From Candidatus Margulisiibacteriota bacterium (GTDB lineage Bacteria; Margulisbacteria; Termititenacia; Termititenacales; Termititenacaceae), in the NCBI GenBank assembly GCA_031279615.1, contig JAITIE010000082.1, positions 1 to 8,953 on the forward strand: a stretch of 8,953 bases of DNA, in the 5' to 3' direction. Each line of letters opens with the position of its first letter. The stretch's first letter is position 1. A program made the translations under genes and the position numbers. Positions 1 through 7,872 of the stretch are shown here, piece after piece. A model generated the notes under the pieces. That model was not told the origin of the DNA and ran no database searches. It saw nothing but the letters and a program-made list of their open reading frames with translations.

Positions 1-65
1 CGGATAGCATGAGCGATGGAGCCGCCGATCAACCCCAGCCCGATGAAAGCAACTTTTTGGAACAT
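1..65 (-). CDS. Prephenate/arogenate dehydrogenase-like protein, N-terminal fragment
   Basis: Read leftward from the ATG at 65-63, the frame gives MFQKVAFIGLGLIGGSIAHA and then I before running off the window at base 1. The GLGLIGGS core is the glycine-rich NAD(P)-binding loop of a Rossmann fold. The form GLGLIGGSIA after a short beta strand is typical of the TyrA family, which oxidatively decarboxylates prephenate or arogenate in tyrosine synthesis. Only about 21 residues are visible, so another NAD-binding family such as a 6-phosphogluconate-dehydrogenase-like protein cannot be excluded. The start is supported by a TATAAT box 6 nt upstream and by the dinucleotide-binding strand beginning within the first five residues. 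No Shine-Dalgarno sequence precedes the ATG. The gene is divergent from the gyrase operon, so no functional link to it is implied. Confidence 0.75.
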   Translation of the reverse strand, partial: MFQKVAFIGLGLIGGSIAHAI

Positions 66-71
66 GCGCTT

Positions 72-100
72 ATTATAAGGAGAAAAAAAGCGAAAAACAA
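72..100 (-). promoter_or_regulatory. Promoter of the leftward tyrA-like gene, probably leaderless
   Basis: On the minus strand TTGTTT (100-95) is separated by 17 nt from a consensus TATAAT (77-72). Only 6 nt lie between TATAAT and the ATG at 65. Transcription normally begins about 7 nt after the -10 box, so the RNA would start at or next to the A of the ATG, leaving no room for a ribosome-binding site. The -35 box matches TTGACA at the first three positions only. This is inferred from sequence pattern. Confidence 0.6.
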
Positions 101-130
101 ATGCGTTGATTCCGCAGGCGGGGAAGGTTA

Positions 131-139
131 TGTTATAAT
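131..139 (+). promoter_or_regulatory. Extended -10 promoter of the recF-gyrB-gyrA operon, probably leaderless
   Basis: TGTTATAAT matches the extended -10 consensus TGnTATAAT exactly. No good -35 box is present at 16-18 nt; TTGATT at 106-111 is 22 nt away, but extended -10 promoters can do without one. The ATG at 147 lies 7 nt beyond TATAAT, where transcription would be expected to start, and no Shine-Dalgarno sequence precedes it. The transcript is therefore probably leaderless. No other strong promoter was seen before gyrA, so this one may drive all six genes. Confidence 0.6.
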
Positions 140-146
140 TTGCACG

Positions 147-743
147 ATGAAAAAAATATTTTTCTGTTTAACGCTGGCGGCCTGGCTGGGCGCCGAGACT
201 GCTATCGGCGGCATTGCTCTGGGCGAGGCTTTTGAGAATGTCGCGCAAAAATATCCTTTTATCGGTAAATGGGGCAAACAGGAAATCACCGGTCTGCCGT
301 ATCCGCTCAATGTCAACGACAAGACGCAGGTTTTTCTGGCGCAGCAACCGGAGAACCGCATCTATTTTTATTTTGACGAGAACAAAAAAGTGATCGCTGT
401 CGGGTTATACACTGGCAATACAATAACCGGTTATTCGGACAAAGTCGTTTATGAAACCGGCGTCGGTTTGCGGCCGACGGATGGCATTCTGGAGATGAAA
501 GTTCTATACGGCATACCGCAGGACATCAGCGAATACAATTACAAGGATCATGCCGGCGACAAGATCGTGCGGCGCATGTATTATTATCCCGGCCTGATCG
601 TGCAGACTCGCAAGGTCAACGCGCTGCCGGAACTTATCGACAATATTCTGGTCTGCGAATACGGTCCGGAACTGGTCTTGAGAGAAAAAAATTCGCCGAT
701 TGCCAGGCCGGACTATTTTTTAGACAGCCGGCTCACGTTTTAA
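147..743 (+). CDS. Exported protein of unknown function, first gene of the operon
   Basis: This 198-residue protein is not recognised. It begins MKKIFFCLTLAAWLGAETA, a classic signal peptide: lysines at 2-3, a hydrophobic stretch at about 4-15 and small residues at about 16-22 where signal peptidase could cut. A lipobox is not evident, because the only early cysteine (C7) lies inside the hydrophobic core. The mature part is soluble-looking and rich in Tyr, Gly and charged residues, with no transmembrane segment. It is probably periplasmic or secreted. The frame is open back to an ATG at 9, but that start would hide the signal peptide and place the promoter inside the gene, so the ATG at 147 is preferred. 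Its stop TAA shares one base with the walJ ATG (TAATG), implying translational coupling. Its role beside replication genes is unknown. Confidence 0.75.
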   Translation: MKKIFFCLTLAAWLGAETAIGGIALGEAFENVAQKYPFIGKWGKQEITGLPYPLNVNDKTQVFLAQQPENRIYFYFDENKKVIAVGLYTGNTITGYSDKVVYETGVGLRPTDGILEMKVLYGIPQDISEYNYKDHAGDKIVRRMYYYPGLIVQTRKVNALPELIDNILVCEYGPELVLREKNSPIARPDYFLDSRLTF

Positions 744-1558
744 TGTTTGAATTTTGCAGTTTGGCGTCCGGCAGCAGCGGCAACAGTTCGCTCTTAATTC
801 TGGGCGGCGAGACCCTGCTCGTCGACGCCGGTATTCCGCTTAAAAGAATCGAAGAACGCCTGCTGGAAAAAAATATTTCTCCCGAGAATATCAGCCGCCT
901 GCTGCTCACGCACGCGCACGGCGACCATATCAAGAGCGCGGGAAAATTGGCGCGGAAATACCGGATCCCCGTCTGGCTGACCCGCGCGACTCGCGCCGAA
1001 GCGCAAAAACTCGACTGCGATCTGGCGGACTGTCAGTTAAATTTTCTGCGGGAAAAAGAAAGGTTTGGAAATTTGAAAATCAAAACTTTTCAAGTGCCGC
1101 ATGACGAGGCCGGTAATACCGGTTTTTTGTTCCAGCATGGCGGTTTCCGCGCGGCCTATTTCACCGATCTCGGCGCGCTGCCCGAGCGTATTTACAAAGA
1201 TATTCACGACTGCGATTTTTTGTTCCTCGAGGCCAATCATGATGTCCTGCGCGAAAAAACTTCGCGGCGTCCGGCGCAGGTTATCGAGCGCAATCTCAGC
1301 GACCGAGGACATCTTTCCAACGAGCAGGCGGCGCGCATTGTGGAGCGCGTGGTGCGCGGCGAAACTAGCCGCAAAACCCGCGCCATCATGCTGGCGCACA
1401 TCAGCAAAGACTGCAATCATCATGTCTTTGTGGAAAAAACTATCCGCGCCGCCTTGCGGCAGAAACAAGCGGCGGAAACTGTCAAAATCCTACTCGCGCC
1501 GGAAGGCCGCTGCAGCGAGCATCTGCGCTGGCCGCTTGCCGCGCGGGAATGTTTATGA
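743..1558 (+). CDS. walJ: WalJ/YycJ-type metallo-beta-lactamase-fold hydrolase
   Basis: This 271-residue cytoplasmic protein opens with FCSLASGSSGNSS, the hallmark start of the YycJ/WalJ branch of metallo-beta-lactamase-fold proteins. The metal-binding motif THAHGDH is at 56-62. Further ligand candidates are H120 (VPHDE), D142 (TDLG) and H219 (LAHIS). The family also shows FLEANHD at 161-167 and GHLSNEQAA at 189-197. Relatives are thought to act on DNA as exonucleases; B. subtilis YycJ/WalJ has been linked to mismatch repair and to coordinating division with replication. Its position directly before recF fits a DNA-metabolism role, but the substrate here is inferred. The length is normal for the family. 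The start overlaps the upstream stop by one base and no strong Shine-Dalgarno sequence is present, so coupled translation is likely. Its own stop TGA overlaps the recF ATG in ATGA. Confidence 0.9.
   Translation: MFEFCSLASGSSGNSSLLILGGETLLVDAGIPLKRIEERLLEKNISPENISRLLLTHAHGDHIKSAGKLARKYRIPVWLTRATRAEAQKLDCDLADCQLNFLREKERFGNLKIKTFQVPHDEAGNTGFLFQHGGFRAAYFTDLGALPERIYKDIHDCDFLFLEANHDVLREKTSRRPAQVIERNLSDRGHLSNEQAARIVERVVRGETSRKTRAIMLAHISKDCNHHVFVEKTIRAALRQKQAAETVKILLAPEGRCSEHLRWPLAARECL
1545..1549 (+). promoter_or_regulatory. Shine-Dalgarno GGGAA deciding the recF start
   Basis: GGGAA lies 5 nt before the ATG at 1555, whereas the alternative in-frame ATG at 1549 overlaps it and has no site of its own. 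The site is inside the walJ coding sequence. Confidence 0.5.
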
Positions 1559-2670
1559 AGATCACGCGCCTCTGGCTCCTGAATTTCCGCAATTACGAAA
1601 ACGCAACACTGGATTTTGCGGACAATAATCTGCTCGTCGGGCCAAACGGCGCGGGCAAAACCAATATTTTGGAAGCGATAGATATTTTAGCCACGAGCCG
1701 CTCGAAAATTGTGAACGGCCTGAACAAATGCATTCGTTACGGCCAGCCGGGTTTTGCAATTAACGGACAGTTTGCCGCAACGGACGACAAGTCTGTCAAA
1801 TCGTCCGCGTTCACGGTCGCTTTGCGGCAGGAGCGCGGCGCGGGGCGCGTGATAAAAATTGACGATGAAACTTTAAGCCGCGCTTCGGAATTGCTGGGAC
1901 GCGTGAACAGCGTGCTTTTTTTACCGGCGGACCTGGAGCTCATTCACGGCCAGCCTCTGCAGCGGCGCAAATATCTGGATATTGTTATCTCGCAGGCCGA
2001 GCCGGAGTACTGCCGCGCTCTGCAGCTCTATATCCGCGCGTTGAAGCAACGCAATGAATTGCTGAAAAATCTGCGTGGCCGCGCCTTGAGCGGAGCTGAA
2101 ATTAACGGCGGAGACGATTTGGCGGTCTGGGACGCGCAGCTGGCGGACTGCGCCGCGCGAATTATGGTCAAGCGGCGGGAATACCTGGAGTTTTTCGCGC
2201 GCGAAACCGCGCAGTTTTACAACGCTATGGGTTTTGCGGGCGCGCTGGCCTTGAAATACAAGACGGAAACTTTGAGCGACGGGCAAAAAAATCTCGACGC
2301 GCTGCAAAATTCGCGCGCGGCAGACATCCGTTTTGGCCACACGCATTTCGGCCCGCACACCGATGATTTTGAGATTTACCTGGACGAAAATAAGGCCGCG
2401 GACTTTTGCTCGCAGGGGCAAAAACGGCTGATTGCCCTGGCGCTGAAATGCGCCGAGGTGAAGATCAAAAGGCAAAAACTAAACGACCCGCCGATCGTCC
2501 TCGTCGATGATGTGCTGCTGGAGCTGGATTTGACCCGCTTGAATAAAATAATTACAGCCATCGCGCCGGGCAGCCAGAAAATTTTTACAGTGACGGACAC
2601 GGGACGTTTTGCGCCGGAACTGCTGGAAGGCATGAAAATTATCTATATTGAGGACGGAAAATTACAATGA
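1555..2670 (+). CDS. recF: DNA replication and repair protein RecF
   Basis: RecF is an SMC/ABC-like ATPase that binds gapped DNA with RecO and RecR and helps load RecA at stalled forks. The 371-residue protein starts MKITRLWLLNFRNYE, matching the usual RecF opening with its LxNFRNY motif. Walker A is GPNGAGKT at 29-36. The conserved GPHTDD (GPHRDD in most relatives) is at 266-271. The ABC signature is SQGQKRLIALALK at 286-298, and Walker B with D-loop is IVLVDDVLLELD at 314-325. All ATPase motifs look intact and the length is typical. An ATG at 1549 would add two residues, but the start at 1555 has the better ribosome site and forms the ATGA overlap with walJ. The 3' end overlaps the dciA-like gene, again as ATGA. 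The recF-dciA-gyrB order is common in bacteria. Confidence 0.96.
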   Translation: MKITRLWLLNFRNYENATLDFADNNLLVGPNGAGKTNILEAIDILATSRSKIVNGLNKCIRYGQPGFAINGQFAATDDKSVKSSAFTVALRQERGAGRVIKIDDETLSRASELLGRVNSVLFLPADLELIHGQPLQRRKYLDIVISQAEPEYCRALQLYIRALKQRNELLKNLRGRALSGAEINGGDDLAVWDAQLADCAARIMVKRREYLEFFARETAQFYNAMGFAGALALKYKTETLSDGQKNLDALQNSRAADIRFGHTHFGPHTDDFEIYLDENKAADFCSQGQKRLIALALKCAEVKIKRQKLNDPPIVLVDDVLLELDLTRLNKIITAIAPGSQKIFTVTDTGRFAPELLEGMKIIYIEDGKLQ

Positions 2671-3353
2671 TGCATTCTCTCAGCGAGATACTCCAGCGAT
2701 TACTGGGCAACAATTATCAATTGCGCGACGGCCTGGCGCTGGAAACGCTGAAAACCGTTTGGCCGCAGGTGGCTGGCGGCAATCTCAAGCTGCAGCCCTG
2801 TAATTACCAAAACAAAACGCTGTTTCTGGCGGCGGCTTCGGCGGCCTGGGCGCAGCAGGGGCAGTTTTTCCGGCAGGTCATTATCGACAAATGCAAGACG
2901 CTCTGCCCGCGGATTGAGATTAAAGAAGTAAAAATCAAAGCGACCGGCTATGTGGAGCCGCAAAAATCCAGCGCGCCGGATAATTCCTATCCGCAAAAAA
3001 TCTGCGCGGTGTGCGGCCAGAAATTTTGGGGCGGCGGCCCGGTTTGTATTCTCTGCCAGAATAAAAAGGATGAAAAAATCGATGCGGAAATTTTGCATTG
3101 TCTTGCGGAAGCGCCATGGGCGCGGTACCGCGATGTCCAATCTGCTTTGCCGCTGGTAAGTGAAACGCGTTTCAACAGCATACTCTCGGCTTTGCAGGAA
3201 GAAACCCTGTTCTGGCTGTGGCGCGCGCCGGAAAAATCCGCCGCCGTCAAGTATGTTCTGCTCAAGACCGGTTTTACGCCGGATAAAATAAATGATAATA
3301 TCATCAGGGAACATTTGCCGAAAAAATTATACAAGTTGCTTTACAAAAATTGA
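2667..3353 (+). CDS. dciA: DciA-like (DUF721) helicase loader with zinc knuckle and C-terminal extension
   Basis: Residues 1 to about 95 match the DUF721/DciA pattern: an N-terminal helix (SLSEILQRLLG), a conserved W32-P33 within LKTVWPQVAGG, then LFLAAASAAWAQQGQFFRQVIIDKC. DciA interacts with the replicative helicase DnaB and assists its loading in bacteria that lack DnaC/DnaI. The location between recF and gyrB supports this call. Residues 113-130 form CAVC...CILC (C113, C116, C127, C130), a likely zinc knuckle. Residues of about 134-228 form a further helical, possibly winged-helix-like region. At 228 residues it is longer than many DciA proteins. ATGATG offers two starts (2667 and 2670); the first overlaps the recF stop as ATGA, with AGGACGG at 2651-2657 as a loosely spaced ribosome site. 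The DciA assignment is firm for the N-terminal domain only. Confidence 0.85.
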   Translation: MMHSLSEILQRLLGNNYQLRDGLALETLKTVWPQVAGGNLKLQPCNYQNKTLFLAAASAAWAQQGQFFRQVIIDKCKTLCPRIEIKEVKIKATGYVEPQKSSAPDNSYPQKICAVCGQKFWGGGPVCILCQNKKDEKIDAEILHCLAEAPWARYRDVQSALPLVSETRFNSILSALQEETLFWLWRAPEKSAAVKYVLLKTGFTPDKINDNIIREHLPKKLYKLLYKN

Positions 3354-3357
3354 GGGG
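3352..3357 (+). promoter_or_regulatory. Shine-Dalgarno GAGGGG setting the gyrB start
   Basis: GAGGGG begins inside the TGA stop of the dciA-like gene and precedes the ATG at 3362 by 4 nt. An in-frame TTG at 3350 would place this site within the coding region and add four residues unlike GyrB, so it is not used here. Confidence 0.7.
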
Positions 3358-3361
3358 AATA

Positions 3362-5353
3362 ATGGCGGAATCTCACAAGTACGACGCGCGCAGCATCAAG
3401 ATTTTAGAGGGTTTGGAGGCGGTGCGGCAGCGGCCGGGTATGTACATCGGCTCGACAGACCGTTACGGCCTGCATCATCTGGTTTACGAGATTGTCGACA
3501 ATTCCGTGGACGAGGCGCTGGCCGGACACTGCACCGAGATTGAAGTTACGCTCGAGAAAAGCGGTTATTGCACGGTTCAGGACAATGGCCGCGGCATACC
3601 GATTGATTTTCACGCCAAGGCAAAAATTCCCGCCGTCGAGGTGGTGCTGACCACATTGCACGCCGGCGGCAAATTTGACAAGACCGGCTACAAAGTTTCC
3701 GGCGGTTTGCACGGCGTCGGTTCCTCGGTGGTTAACGCCCTGTCCGAAACCCTAGAAGTCGAAGTGCACCGCGACAAGAAAATTTATAAGAACACATATC
3801 ACCAGGGAATTCCGGTCAAAAAAATCGGCGAGTTTAAGGACGAAGCCAAACAAAAAACAACCGGCACCATAATTCGTTTCTTGCCGGACAAGACGATTTT
3901 TGAAACGCTGGATTTTAGTTTTGACACGCTGGCCACGCGCTTCAAAGAAACAACTTATTTAAACAAGGGACTGCAGATTATTTTCATTGACCGCCGTGAA
4001 AAAACCGAAAAAAAAGAAGTTTATTGTTTTGAGGGCGGCATCGTTGAATATATTGAGCATATCGACGAGGCCAAAGACCCGTTGATTAAAAAGCCGCTGT
4101 ATATTCACAAAGAGCAGGACGGCGTGGATGTGGAAGTGTCCCTGCATTACTGCAAGGATTATTACGATGAGACGATGCTGACTTTTGTGAACAATATCCG
4201 CACGCGCGAGGGCGGCACGCATTTGTCCGGTTTCCGCACGGCGCTGACCCGTTCGATCAATAATTTTGCCAAAAAATATGAGCTGATCAATCTCAAAAAA
4301 GACGAATTGTTTACCGGCAACGATGTGCGCGAGGGACTGACGGCGATCGTTTCCGTCAAAGCGCCCAATCCGCAGTTTGAAGGCCAGACCAAATCCAAGC
4401 TCGGCAACAGCGAAATCAAAGGCATCGTGGACAGCGTGGTCGACACCGGCTTGACGGATATTTTTGAGGCCAGCCCGGCGGTCGGCAAGGCGATAGTCAA
4501 TAAATGTCTGATTGCCCAGCGGGTGCGCAACGCCACGCGCAACGCGCAGGACCTCGCCCGCCGCAAGTCCGCGCTGGAAGGCTCCTCACTGCCCGGCAAG
4601 CTGGCCGACTGCATTAACCGCGACGCCTCCAAATGCGAGGTATATATAGTAGAGGGCGACTCGGCCGGCGGTTCCGCCAAGCAGGGGCGCGACCGTAATT
4701 TTCAGGCGATACTGCCTCTGCGCGGCAAGATACTCAATGTCGAAAAAGTGCGGCTGGACAAAGTGCTGGAAAATGAGGAACTCAAAAACATGATTTCGGC
4801 GATCGGCCCGGAAGTTTTTGACAAGCTGTCCGCGCGCAATGACGACGCGGATGATGACACCGTGCCGGACGCGGCTTCGCAAAACGAGTTGGAGAGAGTT
4901 TTGCAATATCTGCGCTATCACAAAATCATCATTATGACCGACGCCGATGTGGACGGCGCGCATATTCGCACGCTGCTTCTGACTTTCTTTTACCGCTACG
5001 CCAAAAAAGTTATCGAGGCGGGCTGTCTCTATGCCGCGCAGCCGCCGCTGTACCTCATCAAAAAAGGCAAGCAAGCGCAGTACGCTTATTCCGACGAGGA
5101 GAAAGACAGCGTTGTCAAGACAATTGGTAAAGACAGCGTGTCTGTACAGCGCTACAAAGGTTTGGGCGAAATGAATCCCGACCAGCTCTGGTCAACGACC
5201 ATGGACCCGCAGAACCGGATTTTGTTGCAGGTCAAAATGGAGGATGCGGTGCGCGCCGACGAAATTTTTTCCATACTCATGGGCTCCGAGGTTGAGCCGC
5301 GCAAGCGTTTCATTCAAGAGCGCGCCAACAGCGTGAAGTGGCTGGATATATAG
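3362..5353 (+). CDS. gyrB: DNA gyrase subunit B
   Basis: GyrB is the ATPase subunit of the A2B2 gyrase, which introduces negative supercoils. The 663-residue protein has the GHKL ATPase motifs in order: [10 protein letters not shown] (43-52, catalytic Glu and Asn), DNGRGIPID (74-82), and [21 protein letters not shown] across 102-122. The transducer carries [17 protein letters not shown] (317-333), including its ATP-contacting lysine, followed by [15 protein letters not shown]. The Toprim domain has [15 protein letters not shown] (431-445) and the metal-binding [10 protein letters not shown] (527-536). The C-terminal tail [15 protein letters not shown] binds GyrA. Residues 483-516, between AIG and LRYHK, form an acidic insertion about 20 residues longer than in E. 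coli, and the usual GxGIG motif there is missing. All catalytic residues are present. The gene ends 8 nt before gyrA, and the two are surely co-transcribed. Confidence 0.98.
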   Translation: MAESHKYDARSIKILEGLEAVRQRPGMYIGSTDRYGLHHLVYEIVDNSVDEALAGHCTEIEVTLEKSGYCTVQDNGRGIPIDFHAKAKIPAVEVVLTTLHAGGKFDKTGYKVSGGLHGVGSSVVNALSETLEVEVHRDKKIYKNTYHQGIPVKKIGEFKDEAKQKTTGTIIRFLPDKTIFETLDFSFDTLATRFKETTYLNKGLQIIFIDRREKTEKKEVYCFEGGIVEYIEHIDEAKDPLIKKPLYIHKEQDGVDVEVSLHYCKDYYDETMLTFVNNIRTREGGTHLSGFRTALTRSINNFAKKYELINLKKDELFTGNDVREGLTAIVSVKAPNPQFEGQTKSKLGNSEIKGIVDSVVDTGLTDIFEASPAVGKAIVNKCLIAQRVRNATRNAQDLARRKSALEGSSLPGKLADCINRDASKCEVYIVEGDSAGGSAKQGRDRNFQAILPLRGKILNVEKVRLDKVLENEELKNMISAIGPEVFDKLSARNDDADDDTVPDAASQNELERVLQYLRYHKIIIMTDADVDGAHIRTLLLTFFYRYAKKVIEAGCLYAAQPPLYLIKKGKQAQYAYSDEEKDSVVKTIGKDSVSVQRYKGLGEMNPDQLWSTTMDPQNRILLQVKMEDAVRADEIFSILMGSEVEPRKRFIQERANSVKWLDI

Positions 5354-5356
5354 GAG
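5352..5356 (+). promoter_or_regulatory. Shine-Dalgarno AGGAG setting the gyrA start
   Basis: AGGAG overlaps the TAG stop of gyrB (TAGGAG) and lies 5 nt before the ATG at 5362. It rules out the in-frame GTG at 5338, which lies inside gyrB. Confidence 0.75.
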
Positions 5357-5361
5357 AAAAA

Positions 5362-7872
5362 ATGGCGGACAAAAAGAACAAAAAAGAAAACCCCAAAGAA
5401 AAAAAAGAAACCAAAAAACCGGAAAATCTGGAAGTGGCCAATCCCAGAGTCAAGCCGCTGCTCATCGAAGACGAGATGCAGACTTCGTATATCAATTACG
5501 CGATGAGCGTGATTGTCGGGCGCGCGCTGCCTGATGTGCGTGACGGCCTGAAGCCGGTGCACCGCCGCGTCCTCTACTCGATGTACGAGAACGGCATCAC
5601 GCGTGACAAGCCTTACAAAAAATCCGCGACAACTGTCGGCGATGTGCTGGGCAAATATCACCCGCACGGCGATGTTTCCGTGTACGACACGCTGGTACGC
5701 ATGGCGCAGGAGTTTAGTTTGCGTTATCCGCTGATTGACGGGCAGGGCAATTTCGGCTCGGTGGATGGCGACGCTCCCGCGGCGATGCGTTACACCGAGG
5801 CGCGTCTGGCCAGAATTTCCGAGGAGTTGATGGCCGATCTCGACCTCGACACTGTGGACTTCATGCCTAATTATGACGAATCCCTGCGCGAGCCGGTTGT
5901 TTTGCCGACGCGTGTCCCCAATCTGCTGGTCAACGGCACGTCCGGTATCGCGGTCGGCATGGCGACGAACATTCCGCCGCACAATCTCGGCGAGATTTGC
6001 GACGGGCTGGCCGCGCTGATTGATAATCCCAAGCTGCCCGATGACTCTTTGCTGATGTTTATCAAGGGGCCGGATTTTCCGACGGGCGGCAATATTTGCG
6101 GGACGGACGGCATCCGCAATATGTATCTGACCGGCCGCGGCGCGGTGGCCGTGCGCGCGCAGGTGTCTGTCGAACCGGCGCATCAGAAAAAAGACCGCGA
6201 GTGCATTATCGTTTCTGAGCTGCCCTATCAGGTCAACAAAGCCGAGCTGATTATCCGCATCGCCGATCTGGTCAAGGACAAAAAAATCCAGAACATCGCC
6301 GATCTGCGCGACGAGTCCGGCCAGCAAGGCATGCGCATTTATATTGAATTAAAAAAAGACGCCAGTCCCGAAATTGTCCTCAATCAGCTTTATAAACACA
6401 CCAATTTGCAGGTGAATTTCAATACAATTCAACTGGCGCTCGTGGACGGCATTCCCAAAGTCTGCACGCTGAAAGAAATCCTGCAAAATTTTATTGAGCA
6501 CCGCATTGCGGTCGTTACGCGCCGCACGCAGTTTCTGCTGAACAAAGCCAAAGACAAGGCGCATATTTTAGAAGGGCTGCTCATCGCGCTGGACAATCTA
6601 GATGCGGTAATCGCGTTGATTAAAAAATCCAAAACCGTGCCGGAAGCCCGCGACGGCTTGATGAAGAAATTTAAGCTGACCGAGAAACAAGCCAGCGCGA
6701 TTCTCGACATGAAGCTGCAAAGACTGACCGCGCTGGAGTCCGATAAAATCCGCGAGGACTATGGCGAGACTAAAAAACAGATCGCCGACTATGAGGATAT
6801 TCTGGCGAAAAAATCCCGCGTGATGAAAATCATCAAAACCGAGCTGGCGGAGGTCAAGGAAAAATACGGTGACGCGCGGCGCACACGGATTTTGGGCAAA
6901 ATTGAGGAGCTGAATATTGAAGATTTGATTCCAGAGGAAGATGTCGCGGTGTTTATGACGCGCAACGGTTTTATCAAGCGCATGCCCGTGACGGCTTTTC
7001 GCAATCAACAGCGCGGCGGCCGTGGCGTGACCGGCATGGAAACGCGCGAGGAAGATCAAATTGATTCGGTTTTTATCACAAACACGCACAGCTACATGGT
7101 GATTTTCACCAATAAAGGCAAGGTCTACCGCGTCAAAGTTTACGAGATACCGGATGCCAGCCGCAACAGCAAGGGACAGGCTATTACGAATTTTGTGCAG
7201 CTGGAGGAAGGCGAAAAAATCACCGCGACGATCGAAGTGTCTGATTTTGCCAAGTCCGGCCAGTATCTTTTTATGACGACGCAAAAAGGCACGGTCAAGA
7301 AAACCGAGGTGACGGAGTTTGAAAATATCCGCCGCAGCGGGGTGATCGCCATCACGCTTGATGACGGCGACTCGCTGGATTGGGCGGCGCGCACCGACGG
7401 CAGCAAAGATGTTTTGATCACGACGGCCAACGGTGTGATTATCCGGTTTGCCGAGGACGATGTGCGCGCTATGGGGCGCAATGCCGCGGGGGTCAGAGGC
7501 ATCGCGCTGGACAAAGGCGACCACGTGGTCTCCATGGATATTTTGGAGAAAAAAGACAAAGATAATTACGCGGTGATCGTTTCGCAAAACGGCTACGGCA
7601 AGCGCACCAAAGTTGACGAATACCGCTGTCAGGGCCGCGCTGGCCGCGGCGTGCGCTGTGTTTCCCTGCGCGACAAAGACCGTGCTGTCAAAATGCGCAT
7701 CGTCGGCGAGAAAGACAGTCTGATTATCGTTACTTCCAGCGGCGTGGTCATCCGCCAAAAAGTCAAAGATGTTTCCGAGCAGGGTCGCGCGGCAATGGGC
7801 GTGCGCCTCATCAAGCTCGACAGTGGCGACCAGGTGGTCGACGTCGGGGTGATTAAGGCGGAGGAAGAATAA
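5362..7872 (+). CDS. gyrA: DNA gyrase subunit A
   Basis: GyrA is the DNA breakage-reunion and wrapping subunit of gyrase. The 836-residue protein has a Lys/Glu-rich N-terminal extension (about 1-25), then [21 protein letters not shown] (42-62). Next come HPHGD (100-104), AMRYTEARL with catalytic Y144, and [13 protein letters not shown] (196-208). The GyrA box QQRGGRG (549-555) opens the C-terminal beta-pinwheel, and later blades repeat the theme with [24 protein letters not shown] and [12 protein letters not shown]. This marks it as gyrase rather than topoisomerase IV. The residue equivalent to quinolone-contact Ser83 of E. coli is valine (V105), while the acidic D109 (Asp87) is kept. No intein is present. 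The last 59 bases are repeated, imperfectly, 892 nt downstream after a nuclease-like gene, so this 3' end may have been replaced or re-created by an insertion. Confidence 0.98.
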   Translation: MADKKNKKENPKEKKETKKPENLEVANPRVKPLLIEDEMQTSYINYAMSVIVGRALPDVRDGLKPVHRRVLYSMYENGITRDKPYKKSATTVGDVLGKYHPHGDVSVYDTLVRMAQEFSLRYPLIDGQGNFGSVDGDAPAAMRYTEARLARISEELMADLDLDTVDFMPNYDESLREPVVLPTRVPNLLVNGTSGIAVGMATNIPPHNLGEICDGLAALIDNPKLPDDSLLMFIKGPDFPTGGNICGTDGIRNMYLTGRGAVAVRAQVSVEPAHQKKDRECIIVSELPYQVNKAELIIRIADLVKDKKIQNIADLRDESGQQGMRIYIELKKDASPEIVLNQLYKHTNLQVNFNTIQLALVDGIPKVCTLKEILQNFIEHRIAVVTRRTQFLLNKAKDKAHILEGLLIALDNLDAVIALIKKSKTVPEARDGLMKKFKLTEKQASAILDMKLQRLTALESDKIREDYGETKKQIADYEDILAKKSRVMKIIKTELAEVKEKYGDARRTRILGKIEELNIEDLIPEEDVAVFMTRNGFIKRMPVTAFRNQQRGGRGVTGMETREEDQIDSVFITNTHSYMVIFTNKGKVYRVKVYEIPDASRNSKGQAITNFVQLEEGEKITATIEVSDFAKSGQYLFMTTQKGTVKKTEVTEFENIRRSGVIAITLDDGDSLDWAARTDGSKDVLITTANGVIIRFAEDDVRAMGRNAAGVRGIALDKGDHVVSMDILEKKDKDNYAVIVSQNGYGKRTKVDEYRCQGRAGRGVRCVSLRDKDRAVKMRIVGEKDSLIIVTSSGVVIRQKVKDVSEQGRAAMGVRLIKLDSGDQVVDVGVIKAEEE
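7814..7872 (+). repeat. gyrA 3'-end direct repeat, left copy (intact)
   Basis: These 59 bases, ending in the gyrA TAA, match 8706-8764 at 51 positions without gaps. The offset is 892 nt. The left copy is the functional gyrA end, encoding the last part of the sixth pinwheel blade and the acidic tail. Confidence 0.9.
7860..7864 (+). promoter_or_regulatory. Shine-Dalgarno GGAGG for the GIY-YIG gene, inside the gyrA terminus
   Basis: GGAGG, extending to GGAGGAAG at 7860-7867, lies in the last gyrA codons, 11 nt before the ATG at 7876 (8 nt if GGAAG is used). The displaced gyrA copy has GGGG at the matching bases, so the site is specific to the intact end. Confidence 0.55.

Noticed and set aside
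9..146. N-terminal extension of the exported protein from an ATG at 9
   Set aside because: It overlaps the tyrA-like gene on the other strand, contains both promoters, and would bury the signal peptide. The start at 147 explains the sequence better.
1549..1554. Earlier recF start adding Met-Phe
   Set aside because: The ATG at 1555 has a GGGAA site at good spacing, forms an ATGA overlap with walJ, and gives the usual RecF beginning.
3350..3361. TTG start for gyrB adding four residues
   Set aside because: The strong GAGGGG site lies after this TTG and directly before the ATG at 3362.
3362..7872. Intein or intron in gyrB or gyrA
   Set aside because: Both proteins read through all conserved motifs without a break. 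The only unusual segment is the short acidic insertion in GyrB, far too small for an intein.
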